Part shown: positions 55,742 through 64,000 of the stretch, piece after piece
How the letters are laid out: each line of letters begins with the position of its first letter
How positions within the stretch are numbered: position 1 is the first letter of the stretch
DNA from: an uncultured Pseudoalteromonas sp.
GTDB taxonomy: Bacteria > Pseudomonadota > Gammaproteobacteria > Enterobacterales > Alteromonadaceae
DNA length: 64,000 nt
NCBI GenBank assembly: GCA_947493455.1
Contig: CANLRB010000006.1
Location: 124,001-188,000 of the forward strand
Reading direction: 5' to 3'
Position numbers and translations under genes: made by a program
Notes under the pieces: generated by a model
Told to the model about the DNA's origin: nothing
Database searches by the model: none
What the model saw: only the letters and a program-made list of their open reading frames with translations

Positions 55742-56446
55742 TTAAACAAATGCCGCAATCACACCAAACAGCCCACCAAAAACGCCACCCCAAACAACAA
55801 GCCACCCTAAGTGCTCTTTAATGAGTTGCTGAAGTAGTTCTTTAACCAGCTGTGGGGTCAGCTCGTCTAATCGACTATCAATAATAACGGTTATTTTTTC
55901 ATGTAATTCATCAATCGAATCAGCGCCGACTAGTTGGGTTTTAAGGGTTGTATTAAACTGCTCTGACTCGCTTATCTCAATCAGTGACGATTGCATTTTT
56001 GAAATAAACGGCTCTTTTAAAGGTTCTAACACCGCGGTGCCGCCAAACATGCCCAACATCGCGCCAAACTGTGAGTTTTCAACCACATCAACGAGTGAAT
56101 TGTAAGCGGGGTTTAAATCAGTACTTTCAATAATCGGCCGTAAATCGAGAAGTACTGAATCATCCTGTTTATTGCCTAACAGCAGTTTTTCAATATTCTC
56201 TTTTGTAAAAAACTGAGACATAAATAAAGAACGGATTGCCGCTTTAAAGTGTTCAAATTTTTGCGGGATCACACCTGAACCATACAGCAACGGTACTTTT
56301 TCAAACAACATATGAACTGCAAGCCAGTTTGTAATTGCCCCTGACAAGGCAAACAAGCCGACGGTAAGCACCACATCCAGTTTTAATAAAAAGCCAACGA
56401 TAACCAAAGTTAAAGCAATTGCGTTGGTGACCACATGTTTGTTCAC
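55742..56446 (-). CDS. DUF445 family membrane protein
   Basis: 234 aa. N-terminal two membrane helices with GAITNWLAVHMLFEKVPLLYGSGVIPQKFEHFKAAI, the DUF445 (YheB/YjiN-type) hallmark, a soluble middle part and a C-terminal hydrophobic helix. Function is not known. The 253-bp gap to the next gene shows no recognised element. Confidence 0.86.
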   Translation of the reverse strand: MNKHVVTNAIALTLVIVGFLLKLDVVLTVGLFALSGAITNWLAVHMLFEKVPLLYGSGVIPQKFEHFKAAIRSLFMSQFFTKENIEKLLLGNKQDDSVLLDLRPIIESTDLNPAYNSLVDVVENSQFGAMLGMFGGTAVLEPLKEPFISKMQSSLIEISESEQFNTTLKTQLVGADSIDELHEKITVIIDSRLDELTPQLVKELLQQLIKEHLGWLVVWGGVFGGLFGVIAAFV

Positions 56447-56699
56447 TCTTTAGACTCCTAACAGCGTTTTTTTAAAGCGCGCGTATTCTACTGAAACGCC
56501 CCGGTAATAAACAAGGACAAATGCGCGTAAAATTAATAATTCATTCGAGTTTAAACACATTAACCTCGATTTATCGTCAAAATCCGGCTTTTAAAACTCA
56601 TTGTTGCGCTAAATCAAATTTTAAATTAATAAATTAGCCGTGTGGTTCTAGAGATATTTGCCATAATAAGTTTATCAACACTCTTGCTCGGTTTACGCT

Positions 56700-57569
56700 A
56701 TGTGGACACAAATACAAGATACTATTAGCCATGCTATAAATCGTCCTTTTGTCATTGAGGATAAACATCAATTATCTACGTCGCATAATATAAACTTATA
56801 TAAAGTTCATGATGAACACAGCGTATTTTTTATCAAGCTCGCCGACAAACCCTATGCTGAGCAATTTGATGCTGAAGCATTTTGTATTCAAGAATTAATC
56901 CAAGAAAGCTTATTTTTTGTGCCCGACTCCATTGTCACTGGCACCACCATGTCACATGCATTTCACGTAATTGAATGGATTGATCTAGAAGATGATTGCT
57001 GTGCCACTTGGTATAAGATGGGCGAAACATTAGCCAAAATGCATAAAAAGCACGAACAAGCTATGTTTGGTTTTGAGCAAGATAATTTTATCGGCGCGAC
57101 GGCGCAGCCAAATCAATGGCATAAAAAGTGGGATGTGTTTTTTTCCGAGCAACGTATTGGTTGGCAATTACAGCTTTTGAAAGAAAAAGGGATCAAAGTA
57201 TGTGACATCGAACCCTTTATCGCGCTTGTAAAAGAGTTGTTGCACCATCACCATATTAAACCAAGCTTATTGCACGGCGACTTATGGCGTGGCAACGTGA
57301 GTTTTTATAAAAACCAGCCGGTAGTTTATGATCCAGCCTGTTATTTTGGTGATCGCGAGGTTGACGTGGCAATGACCGAGCTATTTGGTAAGTTTCATCA
57401 TGATTTTTACCAAGGTTATCAAAATACATACCCAATAGCACAAGGCTACGAATCACGCAAACCTATCTACAACCTGTATCACATACTTAATCATGCCAAC
57501 TTATTTGGTGGCAATTATATTGACGATGCCCATAATCAAATTACGAAAATCATTCAAGACAATTGGTAG
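56700..57569 (+). CDS. fructosamine kinase family protein
   Basis: 289 aa. Protein-kinase-like fold of the YniA/FN3K family: VFFIKLADKPYAEQFDAEAF (ATP Lys), LLHGDLWRGNV (catalytic loop), VVYDPACYFGDREVDVAMTELFG (metal Asp). It phosphorylates ketosamines on glycated amines so that they fall off, a protein- or metabolite-repair activity. Cytoplasmic, single gene. Confidence 0.92.
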   Translation: MWTQIQDTISHAINRPFVIEDKHQLSTSHNINLYKVHDEHSVFFIKLADKPYAEQFDAEAFCIQELIQESLFFVPDSIVTGTTMSHAFHVIEWIDLEDDCCATWYKMGETLAKMHKKHEQAMFGFEQDNFIGATAQPNQWHKKWDVFFSEQRIGWQLQLLKEKGIKVCDIEPFIALVKELLHHHHIKPSLLHGDLWRGNVSFYKNQPVVYDPACYFGDREVDVAMTELFGKFHHDFYQGYQNTYPIAQGYESRKPIYNLYHILNHANLFGGNYIDDAHNQITKIIQDNW

Positions 57570-57681
57570 TGCGTTTAGTCTAATAATAAAGTGTAAGATT
57601 AAGCACAAAAAAGGCATTATATTTCACTTTTAGCAACAATTAACTACACTTTAATAAGACAAACTTACCAACGAGGTCGTT

Positions 57682-57885
57682 ATGCGAGACCATAAATTGC
57701 AGCGTATTAGTTGTCCTCACTGTGGTCACCATGTGATGGTTGAAATTGACACAACCAGCGGTGACCAAGAATATTATGAAGACTGTGCAGCATGTTGCAA
57801 CCCAATTCATTTGAACATGCATATTGACAGGGTATACAACAAGGTTGAACTAAATGTAGACAGTGACGACGAGCAAGTGTTTTAA
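57682..57885 (+). CDS. CPXCG-motif cysteine-rich protein
   Basis: 67 aa. A CPHCGHHV zinc-ribbon half and a CAACCNPIHLNM second half would bind one zinc; this is the CPXCG small-protein family, often predicted as zinc-binding. Function unknown. Its last bases overlap the ribE stop on the other strand by 4 bp. Confidence 0.88.
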   Translation: MRDHKLQRISCPHCGHHVMVEIDTTSGDQEYYEDCAACCNPIHLNMHIDRVYNKVELNVDSDDEQVF

Positions 57886-58511
57886 AGCTCTTTGTTCTTC
57901 ATATAGCGCTCGATCGTTTCAACAATCGTGTATGTTTGTTGGTCGAGTTCAATATTCACGTTATCACCTTCTTTGAGAAGACCGATATTCGTCACTGTGA
58001 GCGTTTCTGGTATCAAATGCAAAAAGAAGCCGTTTTTGTCGACCTTCCCCACTGTTAAGCTCACCCCATTAATGGCTATAAAGCCTTTGTGCATAATGTA
58101 CTTAAGCCATCGTGGCTCAATATTAATATAGAGCGAACAATTGTCTTCGTAATGTTCAATAGAAGTCACAGCAGCAAGAGAATGAATATGGCCAGATACA
58201 ATATGACCACCTAATTCGGTACCAAAAGTGACTGAACGTTCAAAATTGACCTTTTCACCCTGCTTTAAATAACCAAGATTTGTTAAGCGTAACGTTTCGT
58301 CAATAATATCAAAATGCACCTGACCCACAACGTCTTTATTACCAAGTTCATAATGAACCACCGTTAAACAACATCCATTGATTGCAATACTGGCGCCAAT
58401 ATCTAAATGATTCAAGTAATGATCTGGAACCGATATAACAAGTCGTCGTGTTCCCGCTTCATCTTTTACCGCAACAACCGTTGCTTTTGTTTGCACAATT
58501 CCCGTGAACAT
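57882..58511 (-). CDS. ribE: riboflavin synthase alpha chain
   Basis: 209 aa. Two similar barrel halves (MFTGIVQTKATV ... ; GHIVSGHIHSL ...) forming riboflavin from two lumazines. Complete by length. The gene is divergent from norM, the same order as ribC-mdtK in E. coli. No FMN riboswitch fits in the 66-bp gap. Confidence 0.95.
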   Translation of the reverse strand: MFTGIVQTKATVVAVKDEAGTRRLVISVPDHYLNHLDIGASIAINGCCLTVVHYELGNKDVVGQVHFDIIDETLRLTNLGYLKQGEKVNFERSVTFGTELGGHIVSGHIHSLAAVTSIEHYEDNCSLYINIEPRWLKYIMHKGFIAINGVSLTVGKVDKNGFFLHLIPETLTVTNIGLLKEGDNVNIELDQQTYTIVETIERYMKNKEL

Positions 58512-58577
58512 TCGTTTCTTTCCGAGGGTATTTTAAATTACAATGTGATTCTCCTGATTTTAATCACAAAGGCAAGC

Positions 58578-59927
58578 ATGACCTTTAATATTTTAGAGAC
58601 CCGCAATTTGATAAAACTTGCCGTGCCGGTATTCCTAGCACAAGTAACGCAAATTTTAATGGGAGTTGTGGATACGATGATGGCCGGCCAAGTCAGTCCG
58701 TATGATTTGGCAGCATTAGCAATCGCGCTTGGGATATGGAACCCTGTTTTATTAGCGCTGATAGGCGTATTGCTTGCACTCACGGGGATCGTTGCTCAAC
58801 ATTGGGGAGCAAAGCAGTTTGAGTCAATTCGACAAGATTTTTTCCAAGCATTGTATTTATCTGTTTGGCTGGCCATATTTGGTTATGTTGTTATTGGTTT
58901 TGCCCATATCCCATTAAATTACATCAAGATGGAGCCCGAAGTATTTGAATTGAGCCTAGCCTATCTAGATTACGTGGTGTGGGGATTACCGGCCTTTTTA
59001 GCATTTTGCGTGTTACGTAACATGTCAGAAGGCATGGCCTATACAAAACCCGCAGTGTACATCGCTATGATAGGCCTTGCGGTCAATATTCCCGCTAATT
59101 ATCTTTTTATTTATGGTGAATTTGGTATGCCGAAACTCGGCAGTGCCGGCTGCGGAGTTGCTACAGCCATTGTTAACTGGGTGATGGCAATTAGCTTATT
59201 TATATATGTTTATTACAGTAAACGACTAAAAGGACGTTTTTTATTTAAAAAAATAGAGCCACTTAATTTTGCAGTGCAATTTCAAATATTTAAACTTGGT
59301 TTTCCAATTGCCCTCGCCTATTTTTTTGAAGTGACCTTGTTTGCCTGTATTCCATTATTTATTGCACCATTAGGTGCTATTGCAGTATCAGGGCATCAAG
59401 TTGCAGCGAGTGTTTCGACAATTCTTTTTATGGTGCCACTTAGTTTATCAATGGCAATATGTATTCGTGTTGGCAACCTTATGGGACAACAAAATTATAA
59501 AAAAGTCACAACATGCATTCACACAAGTCTTGCATTAGCTGTAATTGTGTCGGCATTTGTGGCGCTCATTACATATTTAGGCCGAGAATTTATCAGTGGA
59601 CTATACTCAGATAGTCCTGAAGTATTGGCACTGGCGACTTCGATTTTGATATATGCCTGTTTTTACCAGTTGCCTGATGCATTGCAAGTTGCCTCAACGG
59701 GTGTATTAAGGGGTCTTAAGCATACCAAACCTATTTCTTACATCACCTTTATTTCATATTGGTTAGTTGGCTTTTCCCTTGGGTATATTTTAGCGCTAAC
59801 TGACTACATTACCCCTGCAATGGGGCCGCAAGGCTTCTGGCTTGGCATTATTGTAGGGTTATCGTGTGCGGCCGTGCTACTGGTACTCACATTACGGAGG
59901 CAACTTGAAAAAATTACTCTGTTATAG
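58578..59927 (+). CDS. norM: MATE family multidrug efflux protein
   Basis: 449 aa from ATG 58578; a longer frame reads back through ribE. Twelve membrane helices; VPVFLAQVTQILMGVVDTMMAGQVSPYDLAALAIA and GAIAVSGHQVAASVSTI are the two MATE repeats. It exports cationic drugs using sodium or protons. Stop overlaps the start of the next gene by 23 bp. Confidence 0.93.
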   Translation: MTFNILETRNLIKLAVPVFLAQVTQILMGVVDTMMAGQVSPYDLAALAIALGIWNPVLLALIGVLLALTGIVAQHWGAKQFESIRQDFFQALYLSVWLAIFGYVVIGFAHIPLNYIKMEPEVFELSLAYLDYVVWGLPAFLAFCVLRNMSEGMAYTKPAVYIAMIGLAVNIPANYLFIYGEFGMPKLGSAGCGVATAIVNWVMAISLFIYVYYSKRLKGRFLFKKIEPLNFAVQFQIFKLGFPIALAYFFEVTLFACIPLFIAPLGAIAVSGHQVAASVSTILFMVPLSLSMAICIRVGNLMGQQNYKKVTTCIHTSLALAVIVSAFVALITYLGREFISGLYSDSPEVLALATSILIYACFYQLPDALQVASTGVLRGLKHTKPISYITFISYWLVGFSLGYILALTDYITPAMGPQGFWLGIIVGLSCAAVLLVLTLRRQLEKITLL

Positions 59928-60903
59928 CATTTTTTGTTTATTGCTCATCGCCTGTTCAAAACAACCCTTGGATATCAATGTTGACTACGTAGAGCGGTTA
60001 CGTAGTCAATTGCCAATCCCAGAACTCGAATTTGTACTACCCCGCTCGCCAACGTCAACACTTCTGAATATCGAAAAAAGTGACACCAACTTATCTTTGT
60101 TGCAACTCAACGAGCTCGCGCACTGCAAACTTGCCCAAATTGTTGCCGAGCATAACACGACATTAGGAAAGGTCGCCACGCATGCAAACCGTTTTATATA
60201 CAATATAGAGTTTCTAAAACATGTTGACACATGCATTATAGGGACCGAAAACGAGCAATTAAAAGCACTTCTTAACCGTGCAAAAAGCGAAAAAATCGCT
60301 GCGATTCCAAAGTACTGGCAAAATCTGCTCGCAGGTAGCAGTGAAATAACGACAATATGGACAATCTCACGATTTCCACTTGCAATAGACGTTAACCAAG
60401 GTGAGCAAGATACCTTAAATGCATTGAATCAATTAGCCAACGTGTCGCACTCTATAAAACAAAATCAATTTAGTGAAATAAACTCAGAAACGGTCACCGA
60501 CTCACTTGAAAAACTAAATAACAATCCTTATTTATCAAGCCTTTTTACCGCCATAAAACAACAAATTGGCTATACAAAACTCATCACAGAACAACTTTAC
60601 AAACACGATTTAGACAAAATATGCGAAACAGGCAAAAGTAATCAAGCAGGAAAAATATTAACCAATATTTTTAGTAAGTATTATGCCAAACAATTACAGC
60701 CTTACCACAACCAACTCTTAACTAAATATCAACGTGTTAGAGCCCATCTCGTGACTATCTATTCGCATAAAATCAATAATGCGGCAATCAATAGTAATTT
60801 AATAAACGAAATAGAGACCTATGCCGACTTAAAAGCGGTGTCGTTAACACATGTCATTTGGTGGCAAAAGTTGTACAAGAAATGTGTCATAACGCCTGGT
60901 TAA
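59905..60903 (+). CDS. DUF3080 family lipoprotein
   Basis: 332 aa from TTG 59905, which directly gives the lipoprotein signal KKLLCYSIFCLLLIAC; CGGAGG lies four nt upstream. An upstream frame from GTG 59866 would ruin the signal peptide. The soluble part matches DUF3080, a periplasmic, helical family of unknown function in marine gammaproteobacteria. Confidence 0.85.
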   Translation: MKKLLCYSIFCLLLIACSKQPLDINVDYVERLRSQLPIPELEFVLPRSPTSTLLNIEKSDTNLSLLQLNELAHCKLAQIVAEHNTTLGKVATHANRFIYNIEFLKHVDTCIIGTENEQLKALLNRAKSEKIAAIPKYWQNLLAGSSEITTIWTISRFPLAIDVNQGEQDTLNALNQLANVSHSIKQNQFSEINSETVTDSLEKLNNNPYLSSLFTAIKQQIGYTKLITEQLYKHDLDKICETGKSNQAGKILTNIFSKYYAKQLQPYHNQLLTKYQRVRAHLVTIYSHKINNAAINSNLINEIETYADLKAVSLTHVIWWQKLYKKCVITPG

Positions 60904-60963
60904 TTGGACAAAGCGCCCTGTAAAAACTATATATTTAGTCTGAGATAATGAGACTAACACTGT

Positions 60964-61782
60964 ATGGAAATTAAATTTTTTGGTACACGAGGTTCAATTC
61001 CGACTCCGGGGCAAAGTACGGTTTACTTCGGCGGTAATACCGCATGTACCTGCGTCTATGACGGACCAAACTCGTTAATTCTCGATGCAGGAACGGGCAT
61101 TCGTGAGCTTGGTCATCAACTTGACGACGATATGAATCCCGTTCACCTTTTAATAAGCCATCACCACTGGGACCATATTCAAGGCTTTCCATTTTTCGCT
61201 CCCATTTATCAACCAGGTCGCACGGTCAACATCTACGTACCTGAAACGTCACCGCAACACATGAACGCAATATTAGATCAAATGTCACAAAGCTATTTTC
61301 CCGTTAGCTATCGCGACCTTGAATCTGACATTAAACTCATTCCACTTCGTTTAGGAACGCAGTTAATCAACCACTTTGAAGTGACATGCGTGCCGCTTAA
61401 TCATCCCAACGGTGGTTTTGGCTTTATCATAAAAAGTCACGATAAATCGGTGGCATACTTAACTGATAACGAACTCTATTCAAGTGCGCATCAACACACG
61501 ACCCCCAAAGAATGGGCCCACTTGATAAAACAAATCGACTGTTTAATTCATGATGCGCAGTACACCGATGACATTATCAAATCGCGAATAGATTGGGGAC
61601 ATTCGAGTGTCAGTCAAACCATCGAGTTAGCCGTTGAAGCACAGGTTAAAAAATTATTCTTGTACAGCCATGATCCCAATCAAGATGACGAAAAAATTCA
61701 CGCATTAACAAAACATTTTCAACAACTTCATCCATACTTAAATTTTGAGTTCGCACGCGAAGGTGCACGTTATTCAGTCTAA
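60964..61782 (+). CDS. MBL-fold metallo-hydrolase
   Basis: 272 aa. SHHHWDHIQGFPFF gives the HxHxDH metal motif; TDNE and the late SHDPNQDD supply further ligands. N-terminus MEIKFFGTRGSIPTPG and FGGNTACTCV are like RNase Z / PhnP / class II phosphodiesterase members. Probably a phosphodiesterase, substrate unknown. The HD-GYP gene follows after 11 nt, so they may share a signalling function. Confidence 0.86.
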   Translation: MEIKFFGTRGSIPTPGQSTVYFGGNTACTCVYDGPNSLILDAGTGIRELGHQLDDDMNPVHLLISHHHWDHIQGFPFFAPIYQPGRTVNIYVPETSPQHMNAILDQMSQSYFPVSYRDLESDIKLIPLRLGTQLINHFEVTCVPLNHPNGGFGFIIKSHDKSVAYLTDNELYSSAHQHTTPKEWAHLIKQIDCLIHDAQYTDDIIKSRIDWGHSSVSQTIELAVEAQVKKLFLYSHDPNQDDEKIHALTKHFQQLHPYLNFEFAREGARYSV

Positions 61783-61793
61783 AAGGTATCCCT

Positions 61794-63371
61794 ATGCCCA
61801 ATTTGAACAGAACAGACGCACTAAAAAAATTGCTCGACCTAAGTTATCGCTTGTCGACAGAAAAAAATACAACCCATTTGCTTGAAGATATTTTGCTTGC
61901 AGCGAAAGATTTATGTCACGCGGACGCCGGCACGATTTATTCGATGACAGATGAAGGCTGTTCGCTCAAATTTGAAACGCTATTTAATGATTCTCTGTCA
62001 CTTTATTTAGGCGGTACGTCGGATGACAGTATCCCTTACGATAATATACCTATGTATATTGATGACAACGCAAATCACGGTGCGTTAGTGACGCTATGTG
62101 CACACTCCAAAGAGCTGATCCACATTCCTGATGCCTATCAATGCGAAAAATACCCGCTAACACAAGCGAAGAAAATGGATCAAATCACAGGCTACCATAC
62201 ACAATCAGTGCTAACCGTTCCAATGCTTAATCAAGACGGTGACATAAACGGTGTACTGCAACTGATAAACCCTAAACACGACGAGAATATTGTTGATTTT
62301 TCACCTGAAAAAATCGAGCTCGTTACCGCGATGGCATCGCTTGCCGCCGTTGCAATTACAAATCAAGCGCTGATTGAAAACATGGAAGAACTCTTTCAAG
62401 CGTTTGCCCGTTTAATTGCCCGTGCCATTGACGAGAAGTCACCTTATACCGGAGGACACTGTCGACGCGTACCACAGCTCACTATGTTCTTAGCCCGTAT
62501 TGTAAATAAAGTGGACTATGGTCCTTTTTCTGACTTTTTGCTCAATGAGGAAGAGCTGCATGCGTTAAGCGTTGCTGGTTGGTTGCATGATTGCGGAAAA
62601 GTAGCAACGCCCGAATATGTCATGGACAAAGCGAGTAAGTTACAAACCATATTCGACCGCATTGAGCTCATCAATGCACGTTTCACCATAATCGAAAAAG
62701 AGTTAGAAATCCTCTATTTAAAAAATGAAATCGATTCCCAGCAATTCTCAGCAGCAAACGAAAAGCTATTATCCGATAAAGAATTTATCAATCAAACAAA
62801 CATTGGTGGCGAGTTTATGACTGAGTCGCATTTAAACCGTTTAGAAGAAATAGCGCAGCAGTATACATATACATCATGCGGCACCGCCTACCCGCTGTTT
62901 ACACACGACGAATATCAATGCTTACAAATTCAACGTGGCACATTAACCGAAGAAGAACGCAACATTATTAATCGCCACATGGATATTACGATAATGATTT
63001 TAGAGTCGCTGCCTTTTCCAAAACACCTCAAGAATGTGCCCGAATATGCCGGTGGCCATCATGAAAAAATGGATGGGACTGGCTACCCTAAAGGACTCAC
63101 TAAAGAGCAAATGTCGGTGCCCGCACGTATGATGGCGATTGCGGATATTTTTGAAGCACTTACTGCATCAGATAGACCCTATAAAGATGCCAAAAAAATC
63201 AGCGAGTGCTTATCAATTATGTGCAAAATGGTGAAAGGAAATCACATTGATGGTGATTTATTTGAAGTTTTTGTAAAAGAAGAAGTATACATGATCTACG
63301 CAACTAAGTTTTTAAAACCAGAACAAATTGATCAAATCGATAAACAGGCACTCCTAGAACAATTAGTTTAA
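61794..63371 (+). CDS. GAF-HD-GYP phosphodiesterase
   Basis: 525 aa. GAF domain (about 20-195) as sensor, then HD-GYP domain: HD at His265-Asp266 (HDCGK), HH at 422-423 and GYP at 430-432 (GHHEKMDGTGYPKGL), all metal and catalytic residues present. A 100-residue insert lies between HD and GYP halves. It would hydrolyse cyclic di-GMP in response to a small ligand or redox state. Ribosome site AAGG. Confidence 0.94.
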   Translation: MPNLNRTDALKKLLDLSYRLSTEKNTTHLLEDILLAAKDLCHADAGTIYSMTDEGCSLKFETLFNDSLSLYLGGTSDDSIPYDNIPMYIDDNANHGALVTLCAHSKELIHIPDAYQCEKYPLTQAKKMDQITGYHTQSVLTVPMLNQDGDINGVLQLINPKHDENIVDFSPEKIELVTAMASLAAVAITNQALIENMEELFQAFARLIARAIDEKSPYTGGHCRRVPQLTMFLARIVNKVDYGPFSDFLLNEEELHALSVAGWLHDCGKVATPEYVMDKASKLQTIFDRIELINARFTIIEKELEILYLKNEIDSQQFSAANEKLLSDKEFINQTNIGGEFMTESHLNRLEEIAQQYTYTSCGTAYPLFTHDEYQCLQIQRGTLTEEERNIINRHMDITIMILESLPFPKHLKNVPEYAGGHHEKMDGTGYPKGLTKEQMSVPARMMAIADIFEALTASDRPYKDAKKISECLSIMCKMVKGNHIDGDLFEVFVKEEVYMIYATKFLKPEQIDQIDKQALLEQLV

Positions 63372-63455
63372 CCTTCGATTGGCGCGTTTATTGATTTAAA
63401 ATCAATCGACAACGAATAAAAAAACGCCAAACAAATCAAAAATAAAATTTGTTGC

Positions 63456-63484
63456 TTGCAACAAACTCTCACCCACTATATATT
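63456..63484 (+). promoter_or_regulatory. predicted tRNA-Val promoter
   Basis: TTGCAA (63456-63461), 17-nt spacer, TATATT (63479-63484); the array would be one transcript from about 63491. Confidence 0.6.
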
Positions 63485-63509
63485 ACGACCCTGTTAGCGA
63501 CAACGTTAA

Positions 63510-63537
63510 CAATATAGTACGACCGTAGCTCAGTTGG
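63510..63537 (+). repeat. truncated 5' part of tRNA-Val, direct repeat copy 1
   Basis: 28 bp identical to 63633-63660, i.e. the tRNA leader and the first 19 bases of the gene (acceptor 5' strand and part of the D-arm). After it comes 95 bp that are not tRNA (63538-63632, with the hairpin CTTCGC-AGCCAA-GCGAAG at 63560-63577), then the intact gene. It cannot fold as a tRNA. Confidence 0.85.
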
Positions 63538-63641
63538 GTGAGGTTGGACCTAAGCGCAGCTTCGCAGCCAAGCGAAGTGGAGATAGGACATCAACAGGAT
63601 GCAGCTTCAGGGACGAAATTGAAAAAAGGCAGCAATATAGT

Positions 63642-63718
63642 ACGACCGTAGCTCAGTTGGTTAGAGCACCACCTTGACATGGTGGGGGTCGGTGGTTCGA
63701 ATCCACTCGGTCGTACCA
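63642..63718 (+). tRNA. tRNA-Val(GAC), copy 1
   Basis: 77 nt with CCA. Acceptor ACGACCG/CGGTCGT, anticodon loop TTGACAT (anticodon GAC), T-loop TTCGAAT. Complete. Confidence 0.97.
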
Positions 63719-63740
63719 AATTAAAATATAGTATGTTCTA

Positions 63741-63779
63741 GAGAAGCTGTTACTTTTGCGCTACGCGAAGGTCGGTGGT
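63741..63779 (+). repeat. decayed tRNA-Val unit, copy A
   Basis: 39 bp repeated at 63824-63862 with two differences. It ends in AAGGTCGGTGGT, the same as the variable/T-arm of the intact genes, and is followed by a damaged 3' end (TAGTTCGTACCAA). The 5' half has been replaced. Confidence 0.75.
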
Positions 63780-63823
63780 GGAACCCTAGTTCGTACCAAT
63801 AAATTTAAATTAAAGTATGATTT

Positions 63824-63862
63824 AAGAAGCTGTAACTTTTGCGCTACGCGAAGGTCGGTGGT
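63824..63862 (+). repeat. decayed tRNA-Val unit, copy B
   Basis: Second copy of the 39-bp unit, here followed by AAACCAAC instead of a usable acceptor end. Neither copy can form a tRNA. Confidence 0.75.
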
Positions 63863-63887
63863 AAACCAACATACTTCAAAATATAAT

Positions 63888-63964
63888 ACAACCGTAGCTC
63901 AGTTGGTTAGAGCACCACCTTGACATGGTGGGGGTCGGTGGTTCGAATCCACTCGGTTGTACCA
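63888..63964 (+). tRNA. tRNA-Val(GAC), copy 2
   Basis: 77 nt with CCA. It differs from copy 1 by a compensated acceptor change: ACAACCG/CGGTTGT in place of ACGACCG/CGGTCGT. Anticodon GAC. Complete. Confidence 0.97.
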
Positions 63965-64000
63965 CTCCAAAAAATAAATTCAAATTAATAAAATTACCAA

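Noticed and set aside
57882-58577. FMN riboswitch for ribE
   Set aside because: Only 66 bp separate ribE and norM starts; no RFN-like structure fits.
63519-63537. first tRNA-Val-like start as a functional tRNA
   Set aside because: Lacks the anticodon and T arms and the 3' acceptor strand.
1-64000. CRISPR arrays, insertion sequences, prophage or defence genes
   Set aside because: No spaced direct-repeat arrays, transposase, integrase, phage structural or known defence proteins are visible.

Overview
The window reads as chromosome of a marine gammaproteobacterium of the order Alteromonadales, probably close to Pseudoalteromonas. This rests on the mix of conserved families (DUF2835 behind pepN, DUF3010, DUF3080, DUF3718-like, DUF1302/DUF1329, three Tus proteins plus TusE) and on gene orders shared with other gammaproteobacteria: msrC-proQ-prc, tRNA-Ser(UGA)-yccA, sppA-ansA, thrS-infC-rpmI-rplT and divergent ribE/norM. 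DNA is moderately AT-rich by eye. I see no rRNA, integrase, transposase, prophage or CRISPR; this is mostly core genome, and the unusual content lies in regulatory DNA, tRNA loci and a few gene pairs.

Layout. 1-3.3 kb: DUF1329/DUF1302 envelope pair. 3.5-11.4 kb: DUF2835, pepN, nhaC, then msrC-unknown-proQ-prc. 11.5-14.5 kb: two tandem tRNA-Ser(UGA), yccA and tusDCBE for tRNA 2-thiouridylation. 14.5-25.1 kb: fklB, a membrane-bound LytTR regulator divergent from a beta-lactamase-fold hydrolase, a third identical tRNA-Ser, an SLC13 transporter, nagZ, a nitroreductase, a DoxX protein and fadH. 25.3-33.0 kb: sppA-ansA, then gndA-msrB divergent from pykA and pfkA. 33-40.8 kb: a LytS/LytTR-type two-component pair, a SulP transporter, Lrp-like regulator, GloC-like hydrolase, M14 peptidase and an SDR. 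40.8-44.2 kb: thrS-infC-rpmI-rplT. 44.4-51.5 kb: EEP nuclease-like protein, DUF3010, subtilase with three P domains, two amidohydrolases. 51.6-55.1 kb: cobalamin nucleotide-loop and adenosylation genes. 55.3-63.4 kb: small secreted protein, DUF445, fructosamine-kinase-like protein, CPXCG protein, ribE, norM, DUF3080 lipoprotein, MBL hydrolase and HD-GYP phosphodiesterase. 63.5-64 kb: a tRNA-Val(GAC) array with broken copies.

The most informative signals are regulatory. The thrS leader has a 7-bp stem and 7-base loop with CGU in the anticodon position, about 20 nt before the start codon, plus a second hairpin upstream, matching the architecture of the Escherichia coli ThrRS autoregulation operator. 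infC starts at AUU. The 502-bp gndA/pykA intergenic region has inverted repeats lying between the -35 and -10 elements of predicted promoters in both directions. fadH has a FadR-box-like palindrome in its promoter spacer. ansA starts directly after the U-tract of a terminator-like hairpin and has no visible Shine-Dalgarno sequence. One amidohydrolase of a tandem pair has lost the metal-binding HxH motif. No wholly new defence or mobile system was recognised. All functions are inferred from sequence read by eye; no database search was run.
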